IMG/VR virus record: IMGVR_UViG_3300042554_000709
Coordinates: 1 to 36,843 of that record
Reading direction: 5' to 3' (one strand)
Length of the DNA stretch: 36,843 nucleotides
Source: a virus
Shown piece after piece: positions 27,761 through 36,387 of the stretch. Made by a program: the position numbers and the translations under genes. The notes beneath the pieces were generated by a model, which searched no databases, had not been told where the DNA came from, and saw only the letters and a program-made list of their open reading frames with translations. Numbering within the stretch: the first letter of the stretch is position 1; each line of letters begins with the position of its first letter.

Positions 27761-28171
27761 CTATGTCTCCTGCCACCAGATGTCGAAGGAAAGTTTCACG
27801 CTGTACACGGGCGGCATGTCCGCCCCGGCCAGCTGCACGAAATCGTCTTGTTCGTTTTCGAGCGAAGTCTGCTGTACCACCGTATTGTCGAAGGTTCCCC
27901 CGTACCCATCCAGAACGGAGCGGCATCGGTCGGCCAGGTCACGAGCCCCTTCGTAGGTCGTGGCGTACACGTCGAAATCCACGCTCACCTGCGGCACACC
28001 CATCGGCGCGCCCAGCGTCTGCATCCGGCGGATGCCCGTGCGGCGGTAGGTGATAAAGGGCAGCGGCGCGGCCTGCGGGGCAAGCAGCGGATACACGCGG
28101 TTCGACACCACGGACGATACGGCCGTCGTGGTCACGAGTGCATTACGGAGAACGGCTTCGGGGCTTTTCAT
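27761..28171 (-). CDS. Tail terminator/completion protein (DUF3168-like)
   Basis: 136 residues. A typical N-terminus (SPEAVLRNALVTTTAVSSVV, RVYPLLAPQAAPLPFITYRR), then VSVDFDVYATTYEGARDLAD and a C-terminal beta strand (YSVKLSFDIWWQE), match the DUF3168/gpU-like tail-end protein. It overlaps the gp10-like gene stop by 4 bp (ATGA) and precedes the tube gene, the normal order. Confidence 0.8.
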   Translation of the reverse strand: MKSPEAVLRNALVTTTAVSSVVSNRVYPLLAPQAAPLPFITYRRTGIRRMQTLGAPMGVPQVSVDFDVYATTYEGARDLADRCRSVLDGYGGTFDNTVVQQTSLENEQDDFVQLAGADMPPVYSVKLSFDIWWQET

Positions 28172-28941
28172 TTGTCGCCTGCCTTGTTCCTGCGTTCATA
28201 GGCCCGCAATGCCGCCGAGAGAGACTTACGCATCTCGACATCCAGAATGCTTTTCATCGCACCGCGTGACTGATTGAAGGCACGCTCGAGCGGACGCAGC
28301 GCGGGCATCGGGGCGACAGAGCCTTTGGCAATGAAGTCGATCGGATACTTGCCCTGCCACGAGCCCTTGCCGCGACGGTAGTTCCACGAAGAAAGAATCT
28401 GCCGTGGATTGTTCTGGGCCTGCTCTTTTCGACGTTCCCGCTGCGTGATGATCCGCCCGTCCAGGATCACGCGGCGACGCTTCACCACGCGGCTCTTGCC
28501 TGGCGTGCGGCGGCCCGTTGTGCCACGCTCGACTAGGTGCGAGTGATACGCCCGATTTGGCCCCTTCAGCACTGATCCGCCAAATGCCGTCTCGGCTGTC
28601 CGTTGAGCACCGCCACCAACTGGGCGGCGGAAGCCGATGACGATCACCGACACGGGCACCCTGAACTTGTTGTTTGTGTAGCTCTTGCCTCGCTCTGTAA
28701 TGCTCGCCAGAAGGTTGCCCGTAACCTGGCCGATGGCTCGCACGTTGGCTTCTAGGGCAGCCTTGCCGGGCTGGGCAGCCTTCTTCAGTGCCCTGCGCTG
28801 GTATCTGTTGGAGATGTCGGCCGGCAGCTTCTTTAGTTCGGCCACCACGTCATCAAGCGGCGCAAGTGAGAACTGTGCCTTCGCGGCCCTGCCACGACCC
28901 AGGGCCAGCTTGATCAGCGGCTCTCCGGCAAACATGGCCAT
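28168..28941 (-). CDS. HK97 gp10-like head-tail protein
   Basis: 257 residues from the ATG at 28941, in a TAATG overlap with the upstream stop. A helical N-terminal half (DDVVAELKKLPADISNRYQR, RALKKAAQPGKAALEANVRA) and basic, RxRR-rich body match the gp10/tail-completion family, extended compared with the usual 120-150 residues by a middle insertion (RTPGKSRVVKRRRVILDGRI). It lies between the head closure and tail terminator genes. Confidence 0.7.
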   Translation of the reverse strand: MAMFAGEPLIKLALGRGRAAKAQFSLAPLDDVVAELKKLPADISNRYQRRALKKAAQPGKAALEANVRAIGQVTGNLLASITERGKSYTNNKFRVPVSVIVIGFRRPVGGGAQRTAETAFGGSVLKGPNRAYHSHLVERGTTGRRTPGKSRVVKRRRVILDGRIITQRERRKEQAQNNPRQILSSWNYRRGKGSWQGKYPIDFIAKGSVAPMPALRPLERAFNQSRGAMKSILDVEMRKSLSAALRAYERRNKAGDK

Positions 28942-29261
28942 TAGGGCAGCTGCTCCTGACAGATGGCTTCGTGCTCGCTGCGGTTGCCGTGCTCGAGCAG
29001 GCTGACAATATCCAGCGTGCGGGACCGCCACGAGAACCGCATGTTGGCTGACAGGCCTGGCAGATACCGCAGACGCACCCGATGGCTTATGGTCGTTTCT
29101 TGCTGGCCGGCCGTCAGCGATTCGCGGGCCGAGACGCCTTCAACGCTTGCCCACACTTCGGCAAAGTCGCTCCACGACAGCACGGCTTCGCCTAGGCTGT
29201 TGCGCGCCGCAGACGCCTGCTGCACCGTCACCCGCTCGCGGAGTTTGCCGGGGTCAATCAT
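28941..29261 (-). CDS. Head closure / head-tail joining protein
   Basis: 106 residues: MIDPGKLRERVTVQQASAAR, then DFAEVWASVEGVSARESLTA and ISHRVRLRYLPGLSANMRFS, closing with LDIVSLLEHGNRSEHEAICQ. This is the phage_H_T_join (SPP1 gp16-like) pattern, with R-E-R-V, W-A-x-V and H-x-V-x-x-R-Y signatures. It is coupled to the neighbouring genes on both sides. Confidence 0.88.
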   Translation of the reverse strand: MIDPGKLRERVTVQQASAARNSLGEAVLSWSDFAEVWASVEGVSARESLTAGQQETTISHRVRLRYLPGLSANMRFSWRSRTLDIVSLLEHGNRSEHEAICQEQLP

Positions 29262-29680
29262 GTCGGGCCGTATAGCACAATGGTGTAGGTGCCTGTGCCT
29301 GTGCCGGTGCTGATCTCAGGGGTAACAGTGGACGCAGGCACATCTGTGACGGCCACGCTGCCAGCCTTAGAACGCAGAACAAAGTACGTGTCGCTCTGTT
29401 CGTTCAAAACACGCTCGCTGCTGCCGCTCCATGAAAACGCAAGCCGTGTCACCGCACTAAATGAAACGACGCTGCCGCTGGCGTTCCTGTATGTGGTGGT
29501 GCCGAGCGTTCCCAGGTTCACGGCAGAAGTGCCAGCCGTGCCGGTGATGATCGCCACCTTCCCTGTGGTGTACTCCGTAGCGTCTCGCAGCGTGACAGTC
29601 TTCAGCGACTGCACGCCGGTAGACGTGGTCGTGTCGCGGAACTCGACGTTTACGGAAATCGTGCCGGATACGTTGCTCAT
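29258..29680 (-). CDS. Hypothetical beta-type structural protein
   Basis: 140 residues, Thr/Ser/Val-rich beta sequence (TISVNVEFRDTTTSTGVQSL, KVAIITGTAGTSAVNLGTLG, TYFVLRSKAGSVAVTDVPAS). It sits between the connector and head closure genes with ATGA overlaps. A head decoration or neck protein is likely from position and composition. No family is recognised. Confidence 0.55.
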   Translation of the reverse strand: MSNVSGTISVNVEFRDTTTSTGVQSLKTVTLRDATEYTTGKVAIITGTAGTSAVNLGTLGTTTYRNASGSVVSFSAVTRLAFSWSGSSERVLNEQSDTYFVLRSKAGSVAVTDVPASTVTPEISTGTGTGTYTIVLYGPT

Positions 29681-30288
29681 CGGTAAGAGCCCCAGCGTTG
29701 TGAGTCGAGCAGGGATTTCACTGCAAACTCAATTTCTTTCGAGATCGTTCCAGTGAGCACGGCACCACGATACTCGTACCAGTGCGCCACGAGCATCAGC
29801 ATGGCGTGCCGGATCGCCGCCGGCACACTCGTGCCGCTCGCGCCGTAGCCGCCCCACCACGTGACGCTAATGGCGTTATCGTCCTGTAGGTGCGGCGGCC
29901 AGGTCTGGCCGTACAAAGTCTTCACGGTGCCCGGCACGCCGTCGCGGTCCACGCGGTAGCTGGCCGTTGAGTAGGTCGCCGTGGTGCCGTTCTCGAAGGT
30001 GAACGTCAGGGCCACCGCCGTGGTCGTGCCAGCCGTTGCCATCGGCGGGCGTGGCAGCTCAATGTCGTGCGTGCCGTCAGGCGGGAAGCGGTCGAACCGC
30101 ATCACCCACTGCGTATGCAAGAGTGTGCGGTCCAGATACTGCTCGACCCACTCGCGGGCCGCCGTGATAAGCGACCCGATGTAGGCATCGTCGGTGGCCG
30201 TATCGACCCGCAAGTGGGCCTTGGCCTCCGAGAGCGTCACAGGCTCAACGGCTGGTGCGGTCTGGCGAGTCAGGCTTCGATATTGCAC
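29677..30288 (-). CDS. Head-tail connector (gp6-like adaptor)
   Basis: 203 residues from a GTG at 30288. The adaptor signature is at the N-terminus: VTLSEAKAHLRVDTATDDAY, IGSLITAAREWVEQYLDRTL; the C-terminal helix (RHAMLMLVAHWYEYRGAVLT) is also typical. A beta insert lies between them. This forms the ring under the portal. It overlaps the small upstream gene by 44 bp. Confidence 0.85.
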   Translation of the reverse strand: MQYRSLTRQTAPAVEPVTLSEAKAHLRVDTATDDAYIGSLITAAREWVEQYLDRTLLHTQWVMRFDRFPPDGTHDIELPRPPMATAGTTTAVALTFTFENGTTATYSTASYRVDRDGVPGTVKTLYGQTWPPHLQDDNAISVTWWGGYGASGTSVPAAIRHAMLMLVAHWYEYRGAVLTGTISKEIEFAVKSLLDSQRWGSYR

Positions 30289-30481
30289 GGCGGCGTTTCC
30301 TGGGTGTGGCGTCGGCCGTTTCGGCTTCGTGCTCGACGGCTGCCGTCTCGATCAGTTGGCCCTGCGTGTCCTCAACCGCCACGCGCTGGGCGAGCAGCTG
30401 CGTGGCCAGGCCACCGGAAATCTCCACGGTCTGCCCCTTGCGGTAGGACCGCCACGCGCGGGTGAATGTAATCTTCCTCAT
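30245..30481 (-). CDS. Small basic head protein
   Basis: 78 residues from the ATG at 30481, overlapping the end of the broken glycosyltransferase gene (ATGA), with GGAG nine bases upstream. The first 40 residues look like a short beta barrel (RKITFTRAWRSYRKGQTVEI, GLATQLLAQRVAVED); the tail is charged (TPRKRRRAISKPD). Similar small proteins often precede gp6-like connectors. Function is unknown. Confidence 0.6.
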   Translation of the reverse strand: MRKITFTRAWRSYRKGQTVEISGGLATQLLAQRVAVEDTQGQLIETAAVEHEAETADATPRKRRRAISKPDSPDRTSR

Positions 30482-31262
30482 TGAGGCACGCTCCATGCAG
30501 TTTCGGGCTTTTTGCTCGTGTTCGTGAAATCCGTAGTCCACTGGAAAACAGGCTTGCCGAGATCCCTGCCAGGCCACGTCACGACGTACTCGCCGTGGCC
30601 GAGAACCACGCGGGGCGTGACGAACACGCGGTTCCCGCTCTCGCGCCAGTTGCGCCAGAAGTAGATGTCGGGATCGACTCGGCCTTCGTTCCACGAACCG
30701 TCTGGGCCGGGCTTCGACCAGAACCACGGACGCTTCGCACGCTTCAGGGCGGCCGTAGAGATGACTGTGAGCCCGAAGTGGGCCGTGTCCACTTCCTGCA
30801 CAGGCTCGGCGAACCACGACGCAGGCAGGCTTGTGGTGCCGCCCTCGGGCGGATTGTCCAGCGTGCCCTTTAGCGTCAGCATTGGGCGGCCGTCTTCCCG
30901 CTTGGTCTGCAGCCCCGTGATAGCGTCACACTGAAACGTCATCGCCATGGCGAAAAGATGCTCCACGTCTTCCTTCGTGAAAAACGTGTCGTAGTCGATC
31001 GTCAGCAGGTACTCGGCCTTGTCTATGAATTGCTCCATCACCCGCGTGTTGACTTGGTCGCATTTGTCCTAGGGTTGAGCCCCCTGGCATTTAGCCAGAG
31101 GGCTCAACCCCAGAATGCGCCGGTCCCCATAGTCGGGCGAATTCCCAGAGGCATGAGTGCCTGAGCCCATGCGAAGTGATTGGCCGTAAACGACAGCCTG
31201 GGCATCGACAGGATGGCTTCCACCCGAATGTCGGCCTCAGTGCCACCAACCTTGACGATCAT
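30478..31262 (-). pseudogene. Glycosyltransferase gene split by a 41-nt palindromic insertion
   Basis: The 5' part (31262-31104) encodes MIVKVGGTEADIRVEAILSM and ends GTGAFWG, stopping at a TGA inside a palindrome. The 3' part, open from 31068 to 30478, encodes DKCDQVNTRVMEQF, then EYLLTIDYDTFFT with a DxD metal site, and a full GT-A C-terminal half. Removing the 41 nt at 31109-31069 restores one frame (FW-DKC) of about 247 residues. GAGG precedes the ATG. The gene follows capsid, so it may have glycosylated virion proteins. As it stands the product is probably inactive, unless the 3' part is translated alone from ATG 31038. Confidence 0.7.
31072..31110. repeat. 39-nt REP-like palindrome inside the glycosyltransferase gene
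   Basis: Arms GGGTTGAGCCC and GGGCTCAACCC are perfect 11-bp complements; an inner CCTGGC/GCCAGA pair (5 of 6) extends the stem to 17 positions around a 5-nt ATTTA loop. CCTA borders it on the plus-strand left side. No other copy is seen in the window. Confidence 0.85.
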
Positions 31263-31272
31263 GCGTGCCTCG

Positions 31273-31313
31273 CAAAAGAGAGCGGGCGGCCCCCGCTTGG
31301 AAGCCGCCCGCTC
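31273..31313 (-). terminator. Intrinsic terminator after the capsid gene
   Basis: A perfect 11-bp GC-rich stem (GAGCGGGCGGC / GCCGCCCGCTC) with 12-nt loop is followed by TCTTTTG on the minus strand, 30 bp after the capsid stop. It would limit read-through from capsid into the glycosyltransferase and connector genes. Confidence 0.75.
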
Positions 31314-31342
31314 AGAGTCGCACACGAGTCAAGCCGTCAGGC

Positions 31343-32653
31343 TCAGCCAGCCGCACCCACGAGGCCGATGATCGGGCCGGCGACGCTCGAGGAGCCCAAA
31401 TTTGCGTGCGTGATCGCCACGCGAGCCACCGCACGGATCACGGTCTGATCCGACAGGAAATTCACCTGATCCGAGCTGGCGATCTCGATGGCCTGGCGGA
31501 TGCCGTAGTAGGAGCTGTTGGCCATGTTGCCGTACAGCGCCATGATGACACCCGAGGAATCCGCACCGCTCGGGAGCCGGTCGGTGAGAACCACCGGGCT
31601 GCCGAGAAAGGTGAGGCCCATGCCCTGCGACAGACCCACCGACCCGCCCTGGGCGAGGTCGAGGTTCTGCATGCAGGACGCGAAGAAGAACGGCGAGCAG
31701 AACCACTTGGCACCGGCCCGGCTGTGCTGGGGCACTGCGCCCATCATCGCCAGCAGGTTGGCCTTCGTCACCTCGTCGGGCGTATCACCGGCAGCCGTCA
31801 CGAGCGACGCCGTGTAGGCCGAGGACTGGAGCAGGCCACCAGTGTGGCTGGTCACAAGACCGGCCACGCCAGGAGCGTTGCTCGGGTTGCCGCTCCACGC
31901 AGCCGCTTCCACGGCGTTGCTGAGCGACAGGGCGAGCTCGGCAGCGATCCAATCGGCGATCGACACGATGGAGTCCTGCAGGAGCTCCGACGCGATGACC
32001 ACCGCGCCCGTGACCTTCTTCGCCGTCAGCGTGACCTGGTTGGAGGTCGGGTCGCTAGGAGTGATGGCCACATTCTCGTCGATCCACGCCGCCGAGGCTC
32101 CCGCAGTCCTGCGAGGAAAGAGCACCACGTCCGAAGGCATCACCACGTTCGTGGCGTTCTGGGCAAATGCCGAGTACTCATCCACGAGCCGGATGACGGT
32201 CGAGGAGAGCACATCGGGCACGAAGGCCGCACCCGTGGTGCTGCCAGTCGAACCCTGGGCACGAGCCTCGACGCCGTGATCTTGGCACCACCGCTTGGCG
32301 TCGGCGTCGCCCGCCTTGGCCTTGAACCACATGCCCACCGAGTAGGCGTCCTTGGCGTTTTCAAACGCACGGAGCCGACCCGAGAACGGAACCGCCTCGA
32401 TCCGGGTCTTGGGCTCTTCGGCACGCACCTCGGGAGCCGGCGAGCAACGCTCGACCACGCTGCGGAGATTCTTGGCCGACTCGACCACCTTCTTCTCGAA
32501 GTCGATCTTGGCGGTGAGTTCGTCGGCACGCTTGTTGAGGTCGATGAGCTCGACATCGCGGGCGGTCGTGTCTTCGGCCTCGATCGCACGCACGGCGTCG
32601 ATCCGATTGGCAAGGGTTGCCGCCTCGTCCTGAAGCTTCTTGAGATTGTCCAT
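31343..32653 (-). CDS. Major capsid protein (HK97 fold)
   Basis: 436 residues from the ATG at 32653 (GGAG 11 bases upstream); an in-frame start 14 codons earlier is less likely. The first 100 residues are a coiled-coil delta domain (LKKLQDEAATLANRIDAVRA, LIDLNKRADELTAKIDFEKK). The capsid domain starts near GAAFVPDVLSSTVIRLVDEY and includes the usual DENVAITPSDPT and KKVTGAVVIASELLQDS segments. The upstream protease should remove the delta domain. The GPTM-like C-terminus is IIGLVGAAG. Confidence 0.93.
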   Translation of the reverse strand: MDNLKKLQDEAATLANRIDAVRAIEAEDTTARDVELIDLNKRADELTAKIDFEKKVVESAKNLRSVVERCSPAPEVRAEEPKTRIEAVPFSGRLRAFENAKDAYSVGMWFKAKAGDADAKRWCQDHGVEARAQGSTGSTTGAAFVPDVLSSTVIRLVDEYSAFAQNATNVVMPSDVVLFPRRTAGASAAWIDENVAITPSDPTSNQVTLTAKKVTGAVVIASELLQDSIVSIADWIAAELALSLSNAVEAAAWSGNPSNAPGVAGLVTSHTGGLLQSSAYTASLVTAAGDTPDEVTKANLLAMMGAVPQHSRAGAKWFCSPFFFASCMQNLDLAQGGSVGLSQGMGLTFLGSPVVLTDRLPSGADSSGVIMALYGNMANSSYYGIRQAIEIASSDQVNFLSDQTVIRAVARVAITHANLGSSSVAGPIIGLVGAAG

Positions 32654-32702
32654 GTTCGGTGAGACTCCTGCGGCGGTATTGCCGATGGAGTCCACTCTGC
32701 CC

Positions 32703-32873
32703 TTACGGGCGTGGCACCTTGCAGAAGCGGATTTGCGAAAGCGTTGTTTTTACAAACGCCACGGCGCGAGCCCCGCACCTCGGGCAACGCAGATACCGCT
32801 GCCGTTCGTCGCCACATGGACGGCTGGATCGGCACCGGAGTTTTTCGCCGCAGGTGCAGCGTGCTTCAGACAC
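32703..32873 (-). CDS. Small zinc-ribbon protein between protease and capsid
   Basis: 56 residues from a GTG at 32873, overlapping the last bases of the protease gene. The sequence opens MSEARCTCGEKLRCRS and continues RQRYLRCPRCGARAVAFVK, so Cys6, Cys8, Cys30 and Cys33 can form a zinc ribbon like those in phage Com or Ogr-type regulators. No strong ribosome binding site is visible; translation may be coupled to the protease. It fills most of the 212-bp gap before capsid. A late regulator of capsid translation or transcription is one possibility. Confidence 0.65.
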   Translation of the reverse strand: MSEARCTCGEKLRCRSSRPCGDERQRYLRCPRCGARAVAFVKTTLSQIRFCKVPRP

Positions 32874-33537
32874 GGCGAAGCCTCAGAGCCCACGCCGCTG
32901 CGGCGTCACGGACCAGCGAACGCATGGCTTTCTTCACTTCGGCCTCGGCATCCGCATCGGCCTCGACGGCGGCAGCCTGCTCTGCCAGCCACGCCTCGTA
33001 CGAGCGTTGGGCCACAACCGCAGACGTGGCGCTGCCGTAGGCCGGCACGTTCACGGGGCCGACTTCGTATAGCCCGGAAGCCTCCACCACCTCGCGGATC
33101 GCCTTGCCAGTTTCGTCGGTCGTGAACCGTTCGCCCTTCTGGCTCACGGTGAACGCGAACGAGCTGCCACGCAGATTCCGAGAACGCACCAAGGCCAGCA
33201 CGTCACGGCCCGCCGAGGTATCCGGCGGCTCCACGACATACGAAATGCCACGATCGTCGGCGATGATCTCGAGCGTGCCAGCCGATTCCCTGCCCAGCAG
33301 CATATCGCTGTTGTGGTTGTAGTAGCTCAGGATCTCGCCCTTGCCCCGCTGGCGGTTGAGCACCTTATCGAAGGCACCGGGCAGGATTCTCTCCCGAAAG
33401 CCACCAAGGTCGAGGGAAAGCCGGTTGTAGGGCACCGCCAGCCCCCGGATCGCTTCGCGCCCGCTGGAGCGTGTTTCGATCTGCAGCTCGCACTCGGGTG
33501 CCTCGTCTACGGTCAGGCAGCGGCGTTCAATTTCCAT
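32866..33537 (-). CDS. Prohead maturation protease (S78, HK97 gp4-like)
   Basis: 223 residues. The HK97 protease signature is present: GLAVPYNRLS and ERILPGAFDKVL near the start, catalytic H75 in YYNHNSDMLLGR, and nucleophile S125 in NLRGSSFAFTV. An acidic, Ala-rich C-terminal tail follows. AGGAGG lies nine bases before the ATG. It overlaps the portal stop by 11 bp. The enzyme cleaves the capsid delta domain during head maturation. Confidence 0.9.
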   Translation of the reverse strand: MEIERRCLTVDEAPECELQIETRSSGREAIRGLAVPYNRLSLDLGGFRERILPGAFDKVLNRQRGKGEILSYYNHNSDMLLGRESAGTLEIIADDRGISYVVEPPDTSAGRDVLALVRSRNLRGSSFAFTVSQKGERFTTDETGKAIREVVEASGLYEVGPVNVPAYGSATSAVVAQRSYEAWLAEQAAAVEADADAEAEVKKAMRSLVRDAAAAWALRLRRV

Positions 33538-34828
33538 TGGTGGAGTCCTCCTGTGCGGTCGTGCTGTCTTCAGCGTCGTCCTCGGGCGGGCCGTCCATCG
33601 GCTCAGCCGGGGAGTCCTGCGGCATCGGCTCCGGGGCCGGCGGCTCCTGGCCCACCTTGTCGAGCGTTGTCATGTTCAGCTGCACAAAGTGCTTGTCGCC
33701 ATCTGGCCCGATCGGGTTCAGGTTTTCCAGTTCCCGAATCTCGTTGATCGTCATCCACCCATTCTGAAGGGCAGAGACGTAGTAGGCCGACCGGCTCGCG
33801 TGATCGCCACGCAGTAGGCCCGAGACGCTGTGCTCGGCGAAGTACCGCTCATCGTCCACGATCAGATCGCGGCTGATGGCTGCTTCCCATCGCTTCAGAT
33901 GCGGCAGCAGGCAGTGCTGCACAAACTCCGTACCCTGAACTTCGATGTTGCTGTAGGTGCTGCGGGTCAGGTCTTGGATCATGTGCGGCGGCACGCGGAA
34001 CGCTCGGCAGATCTCGATGACCTGGTACTGCCGCGTCTCCAGAAACTGGGCCGCCTCGTTACTGCCGCTGAGCTCGTGGGCCTTCACGCCGTTCGGCAGC
34101 ACGGCCGTGCGGAATGCCCGATCAGCGCCCCGGTGCATCCGCTCCCACTGCTCACGCAGCCGCTCGGCAGCCTCCACGGGGATCGGGTTCTCTGACTCCA
34201 GCACGATGCCGGGCCGGGCACCGTTGCCGAAGTAGGTGGACCCGTGAGCCTCCAACGCCTGGGCCAGGCCGATGGCGTTCTGGAAAATCTTGTAGGTCGG
34301 GATCGCCTTGATGCCGTCCTCGGTGGTGAACCGCAGGGCGAAGATCTGCTCCTGGGGATAGATCGTCTCCCGCCCACTCGGTTCCCGATACCGATACCGC
34401 AGCGTGCCGTCAGAGAGCCGATCGACTTCCATGCGAGACGAGTGCAGCGGCCACAGCTCCGACACGGCACCTCGAGCACCTGGGCGGATCTCTGCGTAGC
34501 TCGCACCGTAGTGCAGATACATGCCCGTCATCCAATCGCGGAACTCTTGGGCAGTCTGCCACGGGTTGGGCTGCTGGTGCAGGAGCCGATACACCGGGTG
34601 GCTCGTGGCCTTCGCCTTGCCGCCGTTCGCCATCCGCTCGTAGACGTGGAGCGGCAGGGCTGATACCGCATCCGATATGACCCGGATGCAGGCCGTGTAG
34701 GCCGAGCACGCCATCGAGTTGTCAGCGTTGACGCGGATGCCCGAAGGCGTGCGGCTCGGCGACACCTCGGGCCAGTCGATGCCTCTTAAATCGAACATCT
34801 TGAAATCGGCGGCGGCGTGTTCGCTCAT
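33527..34828 (-). CDS. Portal protein (HK97 family)
   Basis: 433 residues. Portal features: SMACSAYTACIRVISDAVSA and LPLHVYERM at the N-terminus, VYRLLHQQPNPWQTAQEFRD, then PHMIQDLTRSTYSNIEVQGT and a C-terminal GWMTINEIRELENLNPIGPD. An acidic Pro-rich tail of about 40 residues ends the protein. It overlaps the large terminase by ATGA. It forms the DNA entry vertex of the head. Confidence 0.93.
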   Translation of the reverse strand: MSEHAAADFKMFDLRGIDWPEVSPSRTPSGIRVNADNSMACSAYTACIRVISDAVSALPLHVYERMANGGKAKATSHPVYRLLHQQPNPWQTAQEFRDWMTGMYLHYGASYAEIRPGARGAVSELWPLHSSRMEVDRLSDGTLRYRYREPSGRETIYPQEQIFALRFTTEDGIKAIPTYKIFQNAIGLAQALEAHGSTYFGNGARPGIVLESENPIPVEAAERLREQWERMHRGADRAFRTAVLPNGVKAHELSGSNEAAQFLETRQYQVIEICRAFRVPPHMIQDLTRSTYSNIEVQGTEFVQHCLLPHLKRWEAAISRDLIVDDERYFAEHSVSGLLRGDHASRSAYYVSALQNGWMTINEIRELENLNPIGPDGDKHFVQLNMTTLDKVGQEPPAPEPMPQDSPAEPMDGPPEDDAEDSTTAQEDSTNGN

Positions 34829-36387
34829 ATGCTCAGGATGTCCCAGTTTTGCTCAGGTGCCGGGGCCGTCGCCGTAGCGTGGATGCCAAGGGCCATCGTT
34901 AGCGCCACGATGCCGTCGATGCGTTCGTTGCTCTTTGCCTTGCTGGGCTTGATGTTTCCGGCGTGGTCCTGCTGTATCGCCACGTTCGACGCCTGCCACG
35001 CCAGGACGGGATGCCCGCCGTGGAGCAACTTGCCGCCCACCACCAGGGCCTCGAGCTGCTTGGCGGGCGAACTCATCGAGCCGTAGCCCTGCCCAAAACC
35101 TAAGACATTTACGCCATCGCCTTGCAGTTGGGTAGCGAGCTGCGTGGCGTTCCAGCGGTCGATCGCCACCTGCCGCACGTTGTATTTCTTCGTGATCGCA
35201 AGAATGTCGGCCCGCACCTTGTCGAAGTCCGTGACGTTCCCATGCGTCAGGTGCAGCTTCCCCTCCTTCGCCCACTGGTCATATGGCACGCGGTCACGCC
35301 TTACCCTGTCCCGCATGTTCTCCTCTGGAATCCAGAAGTGGGGCTCGGCCCAGAAAGTGCCATCGTCCATCTGAAACAGCAGGCACAAGCACGTCGTGTC
35401 GTACGTGGTTGCGAGATCAAGGCCCGCGAAACACTCCCGGCCGTCGAGCATCACGGGGCAGGGCTTGTTGCCCTGTGCCCAGTGCTCCATTCGCAGCCAT
35501 CGCGTGTCTTGCTCGGTCCACTGGTTCAAGTGCAGCCGGCGGAAAGTGTTCTCCTCGCTCGGCATGTCCTGTGCACGCTTGCACCGCACCCGCAGATCGT
35601 CAAGCTTCACGCTCACGCCCAGGTTTGGATTCGCCTTCCGCCAGGTGGCTTCCGCCGTCCAATCGTCTTCGGGATCGGCGGCGTAGATCGCAGGCAGGAA
35701 CGTGTCATCCTTGATGGCCCCGTCTCGCACGGCCAAGGCATACCGCCAGATTTCCCAGCAGATGCTCTTGCGGTCAAAGCCCGCCGTGGTGATCGCCACG
35801 CACAACGGCTGCCGCCTGGCCCCGGTGCTCGTGGTCATCACGTCCCACAGCTCCCGGTCGGGCTGGGCGTGCAGCTCGTCAAAGATGATCCCATGAGCGT
35901 TCAGCCCGTGCTTCGTGAACGCCTCGGCAGACAGTGCCTTGTACGTGCTGTGCGTGTCCTCCCGCACGATCGAATTGCGAAACACACGCAGCCGGCTCCG
36001 CAGCTTGGGCGAGTTCTCCACGCAGACCTTCGCCATCTCAAAGACGAGCCGGGCCTGGTCGCGGTCGGCGGCACACGAATAGATCTCGGCACCCGGCTCG
36101 CCGTCGAACATCAGCTTCAGGGCGATGCCAGCACACAGCGTGCTCTTGCCGTTCTTGCGTGGGATCGCCAGCAGGCTTGTGCGGTACTGCCGCACGTCGC
36201 CCTTCATCGTGCCGAACAATCGGCCCACGTATTCCTTCTGCCACGGCTGAAGCAGAAACGCCTTGCCGCCGAGCTCGCCTTTCGCGTGCGTCAGGTTCTC
36301 CTCAAAGAACCGCACCGCGATGGCCGCAGCCTTCGCATCAAGCGAACATGCGAGCGTCGTCTTCGTCTTCTTGCGGGCCTTGGTCAA
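34825..36387 (-). CDS. terL: Large terminase subunit (Terminase_1, HK97-like)
   Basis: 520 residues. ATPase: Q motif region LLQPWQKEYV, Walker A IPRKNGKST (75-83), Walker B IIFDE (167-171), coupling motif TTA (200-202). Nuclease: D324 in GLDLATTYD, VAIDRWNATQL, and a final acidic pair in NERIDGIVALTMAL. The start is a TTG at 36387, overlapping terS by 50 bp; no later ATG precedes conserved sequence. It packages DNA with terS. Confidence 0.95.
   Translation of the reverse strand: MTKARKKTKTTLACSLDAKAAAIAVRFFEENLTHAKGELGGKAFLLQPWQKEYVGRLFGTMKGDVRQYRTSLLAIPRKNGKSTLCAGIALKLMFDGEPGAEIYSCAADRDQARLVFEMAKVCVENSPKLRSRLRVFRNSIVREDTHSTYKALSAEAFTKHGLNAHGIIFDELHAQPDRELWDVMTTSTGARRQPLCVAITTAGFDRKSICWEIWRYALAVRDGAIKDDTFLPAIYAADPEDDWTAEATWRKANPNLGVSVKLDDLRVRCKRAQDMPSEENTFRRLHLNQWTEQDTRWLRMEHWAQGNKPCPVMLDGRECFAGLDLATTYDTTCLCLLFQMDDGTFWAEPHFWIPEENMRDRVRRDRVPYDQWAKEGKLHLTHGNVTDFDKVRADILAITKKYNVRQVAIDRWNATQLATQLQGDGVNVLGFGQGYGSMSSPAKQLEALVVGGKLLHGGHPVLAWQASNVAIQQDHAGNIKPSKAKSNERIDGIVALTMALGIHATATAPAPEQNWDILSI

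Noticed and set aside
31069-31109. Programmed translational bypass (T4 gene 60-like) over the 41-nt hairpin
   Set aside because: Exact skip would restore the frame, but no matching take-off and landing codons flank it (TGG or GGT versus TAG). Insertion explains it better.
31265-32662. Rightward open frame of 465 codons opposite the capsid gene
   Set aside because: Composition is His/Arg-rich with no domain, and it mirrors the capsid codons.
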